Of a stretch of 64,000 nucleotides of DNA, positions 42,425 to 49,299 are shown piece by piece (position 1 is the first letter of the stretch; each line of letters begins with the position of its first letter). The stretch is taken from the NCBI GenBank assembly GCA_050789255.1, contig JBOZRQ010000060.1, forward strand, positions 1 to 64,000. Reading direction: 5' to 3'. Below the pieces are notes generated by a model. It had not been told where the DNA came from and did not search any database. It saw nothing but the letters and a program-made list of their open reading frames with translations. The translations under genes were made by a program, and so were the position numbers. Source of the DNA: JBOZRQ01 sp050789255 (lineage in GTDB: Bacteria > Bacillota > Sulfobacillia > Symbiobacteriales > Symbiobacteriaceae).

Positions 42425-43546
42425 ATGCCATTGAAGATTGTTCATCTCTCTTCGGTTCATAAGCCACTGGATGTGCGGATCCTCTTAAAGGAATGTCGGA
42501 CGCTTGCCGCAGAAGGGCATAACGTTTGTTTCGTAGTTCCGCACGACCGGGATGAGACCATAGATGGAGTGCGAATCTGTGCCGTGCCAAGGCCTAGCGG
42601 GAGAGGCAGCCGATTCATTCGAACCGTGTGGCAGGTGTATATTCGAGCTCTGCAGGAATGCGGAGACGTTTATCATTTTCATGATCCCGAGTTGATGCCA
42701 GTCGGGCTCCTTTTGAAGATGCGTGGTAGGGTCGTAGTCTACGATGTTCACGAGGATCTGCCTCGGCAGGTGCTGAGCAAGCCATGGCTACCCCTGTGGA
42801 CCCGAAATGCGGTCTCTGTGTTGATGGCGATGGTGGAACGAGTTGTTGCCCATGCGGTTGACGGCATAGTGGCAGCCACTCCGACGATCGCTAAGCGGTT
42901 TCCGGTAGGTAAAACAGTCACGGTCAAGAATTTTCCTCTGCTAGAAGAGTTTCCTCTGGCCAAGGGCGACGCTGCTCCACGCCGGGAAAGTGCAAGCATA
43001 GTGGCTTATGTCGGAGGCGTGACGGTGGTTCGAGGCGTCAAAGAAATGGTCCGGGCACTAGCCTACCTGCCTGAACACATGAATGTGAAACTGGCTTTGG
43101 CGGGTAGCTTTGGTCCACCCGAGTTGCTCGATGAGGTCCGTTGTCTCCCTGGCTTCGGTCGGGTTTCCGTTCTCGGGTGGCAGTCCCGGGCACAAGTAAT
43201 GGAACTTTTGGACAGTGCCATCGCCGGACTAGTGACGTTGTTGCCCACCCCTAATCACAAGGAAGCCCTTCCGATCAAACTGTTCGAGTACATGGCTGCC
43301 GGACTGCCTGTTATTGCTTCGGACTTTCCGCTCTGGCGCAACATCGTTGAGGAGTGCGAATGCGGCCTGCTCGTGGATCCAGCAGATCCCCAGCAAATTG
43401 CAGAAGCGATCGCCTGGGTTGTGGAGAATCCGCAAGAAGCCCACCACATGGGCAGGCGAGGGAGACTAGCTGTCCTGAATTCATACAATTGGGATGTGGA
43501 GAAGGTTAAGATCCTTCAGTTATATTCCCGCTGGGACTCCCAATGA
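42425..43546 (+). CDS. Family 4 glycosyltransferase
   Basis: This 373-residue GT4-type enzyme has the N-terminus LKIVHLSSVHKPLDVRILLK, VYHFHDPELMPVG and YDVHEDLPRQVL. The C-terminal KLFEYMAAGLPVIASDFPLW and GLLVDPADPQQIAEAI carry the donor site. The N-terminal half resembles the subgroup that contains WbpJ/glucuronyl-type transferases, so a uronic acid donor is possible (inference). It starts 19 bases after the previous gene. Confidence 0.9.
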   Translation: MPLKIVHLSSVHKPLDVRILLKECRTLAAEGHNVCFVVPHDRDETIDGVRICAVPRPSGRGSRFIRTVWQVYIRALQECGDVYHFHDPELMPVGLLLKMRGRVVVYDVHEDLPRQVLSKPWLPLWTRNAVSVLMAMVERVVAHAVDGIVAATPTIAKRFPVGKTVTVKNFPLLEEFPLAKGDAAPRRESASIVAYVGGVTVVRGVKEMVRALAYLPEHMNVKLALAGSFGPPELLDEVRCLPGFGRVSVLGWQSRAQVMELLDSAIAGLVTLLPTPNHKEALPIKLFEYMAAGLPVIASDFPLWRNIVEECECGLLVDPADPQQIAEAIAWVVENPQEAHHMGRRGRLAVLNSYNWDVEKVKILQLYSRWDSQ

Positions 43547-43574
43547 TGTGACCAGAAAGAGGGCTTGCTTGTCG

Positions 43575-44666
43575 ATGAAGATTGTCACCGTTGTAGGCGC
43601 ACGTCCACAGTTTGTGAAAGCAGCCGCTGTGTCACGCATTTTCCGCCAGGAGACAGGTGTGAAAGAGGTGCTAGTGCATACCGGGCAGCACTATGACCCC
43701 CTTATGTCGGATGTGTTCTTTAGTGAACTAGGAATCCCTCACCCGGACTTTCACCTTGGGGTTGGGTCTGGTTCGCACGGTGCCCAGACCGGGCAAATGC
43801 TGGCGGCTATTGAGTCAGTTTTGTTCAAAGTAGCCCCAGACTGGGTCCTTGTCTACGGTGACACGAATTCAACACTGGCAGGGGCTTTGGCGGCGGCCAA
43901 ACTCCACGTTCCCGTGGCTCACGTGGAAGCTGGGCTTCGTTCATTTAACCGGCAGATGCCGGAGGAGACCAATCGCGTTTTGACTGACCATATTTCCACA
44001 GTGCTCTTCGCCCCTACAGCCGTTTCAGTGCAGAACCTCCAGCATGAGGGAATCGATCCGAAAGCCATTCACTTGGTCGGGGACGTCATGTATGATGCCG
44101 CCCTACACTACTCGGACGTGGCAGACGGGCAGAGTCGAATCCTGAGCCGGTTGTCGCTGCCACTAGGCGGATATGTGCTCGCCACGATTCATAGGGCGGA
44201 AAACACGGACAATCCGGCAAGACTGAAAGCGATCCTCGGGGGGCTTTCCAGGGTGGCCACCGACGTGCCTGTCGTCTTGCCGTTGCATCCCCGAACCAGG
44301 AACGTGCTGGAGCGCAATGCTCTACTTCACGAACTGAAAGGGCTTATTGTCATTGATCCCGTCGGCTACTTGGATATGGTCAAGTTGGAGAAGCATGCCG
44401 CTCTTATTGCCACCGACTCAGGAGGGGTGCAAAAGGAGGCGTTCTTTTTCGAAGTACCGAGCGTAACTTTCCGCGACGAAACCGAATGGGTGGAACTCGT
44501 TGAATTGGGGTGGAACAGGCTAGTAAAGCCCCTCTCCCCCGACGCTGTTGTAGAGGGCGTCCGGGCGGGGTTAACCGCCAGCCTTGGTGTAACCTGTCGA
44601 CCGTATGGCGACGGCACCGCCAGTCGCAGAATAGTGAACATCATGATGGGACAAAGGCTGGGGTGA
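43575..44666 (+). CDS. Non-hydrolysing UDP-GlcNAc 2-epimerase family, WbpI type
   Basis: This 363-residue GT-B fold epimerase has GARPQFVKAAAVSR, TGQHYD, VYGDTNSTLAGALAA, HVEAGLRSFNRQMPEETNR, TIHRAENTDN and TDSGGVQKEAFF, all signature stretches of the family. The upstream genes make UDP-GlcNAc(3NAc)A, so the likely reaction is C2 epimerisation to UDP-ManNAc(3NAc)A. Simple UDP-ManNAc formation is the alternative. ATG 43575 or TTG 43569 are both possible starts (AGAGGG upstream). Confidence 0.92.
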   Translation: MKIVTVVGARPQFVKAAAVSRIFRQETGVKEVLVHTGQHYDPLMSDVFFSELGIPHPDFHLGVGSGSHGAQTGQMLAAIESVLFKVAPDWVLVYGDTNSTLAGALAAAKLHVPVAHVEAGLRSFNRQMPEETNRVLTDHISTVLFAPTAVSVQNLQHEGIDPKAIHLVGDVMYDAALHYSDVADGQSRILSRLSLPLGGYVLATIHRAENTDNPARLKAILGGLSRVATDVPVVLPLHPRTRNVLERNALLHELKGLIVIDPVGYLDMVKLEKHAALIATDSGGVQKEAFFFEVPSVTFRDETEWVELVELGWNRLVKPLSPDAVVEGVRAGLTASLGVTCRPYGDGTASRRIVNIMMGQRLG

Positions 44667-44670
44667 GCCA

Positions 44671-45897
44671 GTGCGCTTCCTATTCCTTACGCAGTACTTC
44701 CCGCCAGAAATTGGAGCACCTCAGGTTCGTCTGGCTGCGATGATTCGAGTATTAAGGAGCCTCGGTCATGAGATTGAGGTGGTCACCGCACTTCCAAACC
44801 ACCCCACCGGGCGAATCTTTCCCGAATATCGCAGCCGGTTTTATACTGTTGAAAACTTTGACGGCGTTCCGGTCCACCGCTTATGGATGTATGCCGCCAC
44901 CGGCGCGGGGGGCCGGCGGTTGTTCAGTTACTTCACCTTCATGCTTACTTGCATTTGGGGCCTGATCAAGTGCAGGCGCCCCGATTATGTTTTTGTGGAG
45001 TCACCCCCTCTGTTTCTTTCAATCCCCGGTTTTATCGCGGCGAGATTCTGGAGAGCCAAAATGGTTTTCAATGTGGCGGACCTCTGGCCGGACTCCGTGA
45101 AAGAACTAAAGCTTATGGGCGACGGTTGGGCGATGCGCTTGGCAGAAGGGTTGGAGCGGTGGAGCTACCGGGTTTCAGACAAGGTTAACGCGGTGACAGA
45201 CGGTATTCGCTCGGTCCTAATTGAACAAAAGGGAGTGCCCGCCTCTAAGGTGACCTTCCTGCCCAACGGAGTGGATACGATTCTATTTCGCCCGGGAGAG
45301 CCGGATTGGAGTATTGCCCGGAAGATTGGTATTGAACACAAAAAGGTATTTCTATACGCCGGGACACTGGGGTACGCCCAGGGGTTGGAAACTGTCCTAG
45401 AGAGCGCAAGGCTCCTGTCTGGACATGATGATATTCTGTTCCTGTTCATTGGGGACGGGTCTGAAAAGCAGCGACTGAAACGAATTGTAGAGGAGCATGG
45501 GTTGCGAAACGTCCGCTTTCTAGAGCCGGAACCGCCCGAGTTCGTCGCCGAACTCTTTCGGATCTCCGTGGCTGGACTGGCGGTGCTGAGAGATCTGCCC
45601 CTGTTCCGAGGCGCTCGGCCAAGCAAAGTGTTTCCCTGCATGGCGTCGGGAGTTCCAGTAATGTACAGTGGAGCCGGAGAGGGAGCTGACCTGGTCGAAC
45701 AGGCTGGGGCCGGGCTAGTTTCACCCCCAGAGGACCCACGAGTTCTCGCCGACTGTGTTTTACGGCTAGCTCGGGACCCTGAGCTAGCAGAACGCCTTGG
45801 GCTGAGTGGGCGGCGTTACGTGGAAGCCCATCTGAGTTGGTCTGCTTTAATTGAGACCTGGATCGACCACTTAGTAGACGGAGGTATTCAATCGTGA
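44671..45897 (+). CDS. Family 4 glycosyltransferase, WbuB-like
   Basis: This 408-residue enzyme has FLFLTQYFPPEIGAPQVRL, VVTALPNHPTGRIFP, NVADLWPDSVKEL, YAGTLGYAQGLETVL and SKVFPCMASGVPVM. The pattern matches WbuB-type transferases that act early in O-antigen repeat-unit synthesis, often using N-acetylated 6-deoxy sugars. GTG start four bases after the epimerase stop; its end overlaps the aminotransferase as GTGA. Confidence 0.9.
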   Translation: MRFLFLTQYFPPEIGAPQVRLAAMIRVLRSLGHEIEVVTALPNHPTGRIFPEYRSRFYTVENFDGVPVHRLWMYAATGAGGRRLFSYFTFMLTCIWGLIKCRRPDYVFVESPPLFLSIPGFIAARFWRAKMVFNVADLWPDSVKELKLMGDGWAMRLAEGLERWSYRVSDKVNAVTDGIRSVLIEQKGVPASKVTFLPNGVDTILFRPGEPDWSIARKIGIEHKKVFLYAGTLGYAQGLETVLESARLLSGHDDILFLFIGDGSEKQRLKRIVEEHGLRNVRFLEPEPPEFVAELFRISVAGLAVLRDLPLFRGARPSKVFPCMASGVPVMYSGAGEGADLVEQAGAGLVSPPEDPRVLADCVLRLARDPELAERLGLSGRRYVEAHLSWSALIETWIDHLVDGGIQS

Positions 45898-47054
45898 CAC
45901 GTCAGCACTTTCTGCCGTTTTCTCCGCCCGTCGTCGGAGAAGAAGAAATTAGCGAGGTTGTGGACACCCTTCGTTCCAATTGGATTACGACCGGGCCCAA
46001 GACTGTGCAGTTCGAGCAGCAATTCGCCGCTTTTGTGGGTGCGCCGTCTGCCCTGGGGTTGAACTCTGCTACTGCCGGGCTGCACACCGCACTGGTGACG
46101 CTAGGTATTGGGCCAGGAGATGAAGTCATCACGACCCCGATGACATTTGCGGCGTCTGTCAACGTCATCGAGCATGTGGGCGCTCGTCCTGTTCTGGTCG
46201 ATGTTGAACCTGATACTCTTAACATAGACCCAGATCGCGTTCGTGCGGCGGTGAGTTCACGTACTAAGGCCATCATCCCCGTCCACTTTGCAGGGCATCC
46301 GGTCGATCTTGACCCCATCCTTGAGGTGGCTCGTTCTAGCTCCATAGCGGTCCTAGAGGACGCCGCTCACGCTTTGCCGGCGCGGTACAAGGGCCGATTA
46401 ATCGGTTCCGGGTCCAATCCTGTCGCCTTTAGTTTCTATGCGACCAAGAACCTCACCACTGGGGAAGGCGGCATGTTGACGGGGGACAGCGAGTTCTTGA
46501 GCCGTGCACGCATGGTCAGTTTGCACGGCATGAGCCGCGACGCCTGGAAGCGGTACGACAAGGGTGGCAGCTGGTACTACGAAGTGGTGCTTCCCGGTTT
46601 CAAATACAACATGACGGACATTCAGGCAAGTCTTGGGTTATGGCAACTGCGAAAGCTTGAATCCTTTCAAGTCCGGAGGCGGCAGGTGGTGGCAGCGTAC
46701 AACATGGCGTTCTCAGCCGTGGAGGCGCTGGAGACTCCCACGCAGCGGCCGGAAGTCGAGCACGGCTGGCATCTGTATGTCCTCCGTCTTCGGCCTGGCC
46801 TACTCCGAATCGGGCGCGACCAGTTTATTGAAGAACTGAAGAGACGTAATATTGGCACTTCTGTGCATTTCATTCCCATTCACATCCATCCGTACTACCG
46901 TGATAAGTACGGCTTCAGACCGGACCAGTTCCCAGTAGCGTACACCAACTACGAACGAATGCTGAGTTTACCCCTAAATCCGGGGTTGACTGGTGAGGAC
47001 GTCAACGATGTGATCGAAGCGGTGCTGGAGGTCGTCAAGGAGTTTAGGCGATGA
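45894..47054 (+). CDS. DegT/DnrJ-family aminotransferase, PglE-like
   Basis: This 386-residue PLP aminotransferase has LGLNSATAGLHTALVTLGIG, VLEDAAHALPARYKG and the Schiff-base Lys in FYATKNLTTGEGGM, the pattern of UDP-4-keto-6-deoxy sugar aminotransferases. With the PglF-type dehydratase at 29015 it would make UDP-4-amino-4,6-dideoxy-GlcNAc (or the C4 epimer). It is sandwiched by overlaps between a transferase and the PglC-like gene, the same neighbourhood as in bacillosamine-type pathways. Confidence 0.9.
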   Translation: MTRQHFLPFSPPVVGEEEISEVVDTLRSNWITTGPKTVQFEQQFAAFVGAPSALGLNSATAGLHTALVTLGIGPGDEVITTPMTFAASVNVIEHVGARPVLVDVEPDTLNIDPDRVRAAVSSRTKAIIPVHFAGHPVDLDPILEVARSSSIAVLEDAAHALPARYKGRLIGSGSNPVAFSFYATKNLTTGEGGMLTGDSEFLSRARMVSLHGMSRDAWKRYDKGGSWYYEVVLPGFKYNMTDIQASLGLWQLRKLESFQVRRRQVVAAYNMAFSAVEALETPTQRPEVEHGWHLYVLRLRPGLLRIGRDQFIEELKRRNIGTSVHFIPIHIHPYYRDKYGFRPDQFPVAYTNYERMLSLPLNPGLTGEDVNDVIEAVLEVVKEFRR

Positions 47055-47656
47055 GCTGGACCAAGAGGTTGTTTGACGTCGCCATTAGCGGGGTTGGACT
47101 ATGCCTATTGGCGCCCTTCCTTACTATCATTGCATTGGTCATAAAGGTGGGAGACGGCGGCCCAGTTTTTTTCCGACAGCATCGAGTAGGATACAAGGGA
47201 CGCATTTTTGAAATCTGGAAGTTTAGAACCATGATGGTGGATGCCGATCGACATGGGGGAGTTCTCACCATAGGCGACGACCGCAGAGTCACACCGGCAG
47301 GGCGTTGGTTACGGGCGGTAAAGCTTGATGAGCTCCCTCAATTGTTCAACGTTCTCCGTGGCGAAATGAGCCTGGTAGGTCCACGCCCCGAGGTACCCAG
47401 GTACGTATCAATGTACACAGACGAGCAACGCCGGGTCCTAGACATTTACCCTGGTATCACCGATGTAGCTTCGGTGCGTTTCAGTCGGGAGAGTGAACTT
47501 CTAGGCGCAGCATCAGATCCGGAACGCGTCTACATCCAGGAAATAATGCCTGAGAAGATAAGGCTAAACCTAGAATACGCAGCGAGCGCCACAGTGTGGC
47601 GTGACTTCAAGGTGCTACTCGGTACTGCACTGCACCTGGTTCGAGTGAACCATTAG
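47051..47656 (+). CDS. Small phosphoglycosyl transferase, PglC type
   Basis: This 201-residue monotopic enzyme has one N-terminal re-entrant helix (about 10-32), FRQHRVGYKGRIFEIWKFRT, the catalytic Asp-Glu pair in KLDELPQLFNVLRGEM and SLVGPRPEVP. It transfers a sugar-1-phosphate to undecaprenyl phosphate to start a repeat unit. The linkage with the PglE-like gene suggests a diamino-dideoxy sugar as the first residue. ATGA overlap with the preceding gene. Confidence 0.93.
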   Translation: MSWTKRLFDVAISGVGLCLLAPFLTIIALVIKVGDGGPVFFRQHRVGYKGRIFEIWKFRTMMVDADRHGGVLTIGDDRRVTPAGRWLRAVKLDELPQLFNVLRGEMSLVGPRPEVPRYVSMYTDEQRRVLDIYPGITDVASVRFSRESELLGAASDPERVYIQEIMPEKIRLNLEYAASATVWRDFKVLLGTALHLVRVNH

Positions 47657-47675
47657 GAAGTCGTGACACGGAGAA

Positions 47676-47704
47676 GGGCTGTGCCTGCATGCGCGGCGCA
47701 GCCC
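47676..47704. terminator. Hairpin between convergent genes
   Basis: GGGCTGTGCC pairs with GGCGCAGCCC (one G-T wobble) across a nine-base loop in the 83-base gap between the PglC-type gene and the convergent methyltransferase. T-tracts are poor, so termination may be weak. Confidence 0.45.
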
Positions 47705-47739
47705 GTCGGTGTGTTGTGATTACAGAACCGCCGCCAGAA

Positions 47740-48390
47740 TCACGGTGCGATTGTAGTTCCGATTATCGCCACTTCCTTGTTTTTGATGCCTTGTAGATTT
47801 GATCGTATTGGATGAACGGAAACGCTCCACCTTGGGTTGCTCCGGAAGGCGTCCACGTGGAGGCAGTTGTAATACACGATAACGATTCGTTGCCCATCAG
47901 CGTGGGACTCTAGCAGTCGATCCCTGAATGCCTCCACCATCGTTCGGTCGAAGGGATTGAACAAGTAAAACAGGGTACCGTCATGTGGGATGCGGTTTAA
48001 GACATTCCCGGCTACGATCTCAACGTTTGGATATCTACGAAACCGATGCTGCGCTTCCTCCGCCACTTCTGGATTAAGCTCGACGCCGATAATTCTGTTT
48101 CGAAAGCCGTGCCTCAGCCACCAAAGAATAACCCGGCCTTGTCCGCAACCCACGTCGACAAGGACATCAGAGGGGTGGATGTTGACCAATTGAAATACTT
48201 TGGGCAACACGGCGTAATCGGTACTTTGAGTCTGTTCAGCTCCAGGCGAGATCGGGCCGATGATTTGATCAAGTAGCCCCCCCGAGTAGTACATGTCCAG
48301 GATCTTATTGGTAAAGACACGTATACGAGTTGCTAGATAGCTCGTGGTGTAGCGAAGGGGCCAAGTTAGGACTCGTGCGATACGGTTCAC
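47740..48390 (-). CDS. Class I SAM-dependent methyltransferase
   Basis: This 216-residue protein has the SAM motif VLVDVGCGQGRVILW (about 80-94), motif II around GVELNPEVAEEA and FYLFNPFDRTMVEAF. AGGAGGTG precedes GTG 48390. It faces against the polysaccharide operon and lies next to the decayed epimerase. It might methylate a sugar or be an unrelated passenger; the sequence does not decide. Confidence 0.85.
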   Translation of the reverse strand: MNRIARVLTWPLRYTTSYLATRIRVFTNKILDMYYSGGLLDQIIGPISPGAEQTQSTDYAVLPKVFQLVNIHPSDVLVDVGCGQGRVILWWLRHGFRNRIIGVELNPEVAEEAQHRFRRYPNVEIVAGNVLNRIPHDGTLFYLFNPFDRTMVEAFRDRLLESHADGQRIVIVYYNCLHVDAFRSNPRWSVSVHPIRSNLQGIKNKEVAIIGTTIAP

Positions 48391-48423
48391 TGTACACCTC
48401 CTGATGGGTCTGTGGACCCACAC

Positions 48424-48755
48424 GTCTCCGTAGATCGTCTAGCCCAGCCTGCGCGGCAGCGACCATTACATTGACGGTGTGGCCTACATTGGTAGCGAAA
48501 TCCTGATTGGCGTTGGCCGCTGAGCCTGGAACCGAGACCTGCGCTGCCAGGTGGGAACCTCGGGCTTATGCCGGACGGTGATGTGTGTCGTGGCACCGCG
48601 GACGTCTGCGTTACTATAATGAACTAATCGTGCAGGATTGCTTTTGATCCAGTGGAGGGGTTGTCAATAACGGCCACATTGTGGTGTAGTGCGAGCAGCG
48701 TGTCGGCTAGCTGCGAGCCCAAGAAGCCCGCATCGCCGATTACCAATATACGCAT
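48424..48755 (-). pseudogene. Decayed NAD-dependent sugar epimerase (GalE-like)
   Basis: ATG 48755 with a perfect AGGAGG site starts MRILVIGDAGFLGSQLADTL..., the Rossmann N-terminus of a UDP-sugar epimerase. It stops after 43 codons at 48624. Further along the same strand but in another frame, 48553-48424 encodes HLAAQVSVPG...NVGHTVNVM-AAAQAG. This aligns with HLAAQVSVPRSLRAPGRD...NVGGTINVMEAAAAAG of the intact epimerase at 54885-55817. Stops and frame changes, and loss of the last two thirds, mark a dead copy. Confidence 0.85.
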
Positions 48756-49299
48756 ATCGTCCTCCTGCACTAGACGTAATGGTGTAAATACGACATAGGG
48801 CGGACCATTACCTATAAAAGCACCCACGCGATTAGCAGTAAAATAGGACACCATTCGACCATGATACCAGGATCCGCGGCGTGCAGTCCGTCGATTCCAT
48901 GCAGACAGACTGCTACGAGGATCATAGGTCGGGGCTCCACGGAATGCTAATGGTTTCCAACTGTGCCCGTTCGAAGGATGGGAAGGTGCGAATCGGGAAG
49001 GTAGGTTCATTCAGAACCAGCAGACCGTGACGACTAACCTGTGCATCTTAATCCGTGGCTTGGATGGATAGAAACACTTCCATCTCAAATTATGGCGTCT
49101 TCCGCGCCCACGAGCCGCGATTGCAGTATAGGTTACTGGGGCACCGACTTCTTATTTGGGTCGGGATCAGTGTGCGAGTGCGGGCGTCGCAACGGTCAAG
49201 CGGCGAACGGCTCAGGGTTGAGTTGTCTCTAATGGGTGTGCCTACGGCTCCCCACGGAAGGAATGGCGGAACGCTCTTTCAGTTCGGAGGGCAAAGTTC
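48756..49299. other. Non-coding gap at internal boundary of polysaccharide locus
   Basis: No gene is supported on either strand. The sequence is AT-richer around 48770-48860, probably the old promoter of the decayed epimerase. The last bases hold the GGAGGG ribosome site of the following polymerase gene. The gap separates two blocks of the polysaccharide locus and could carry the promoter for the second block. Confidence 0.5.
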
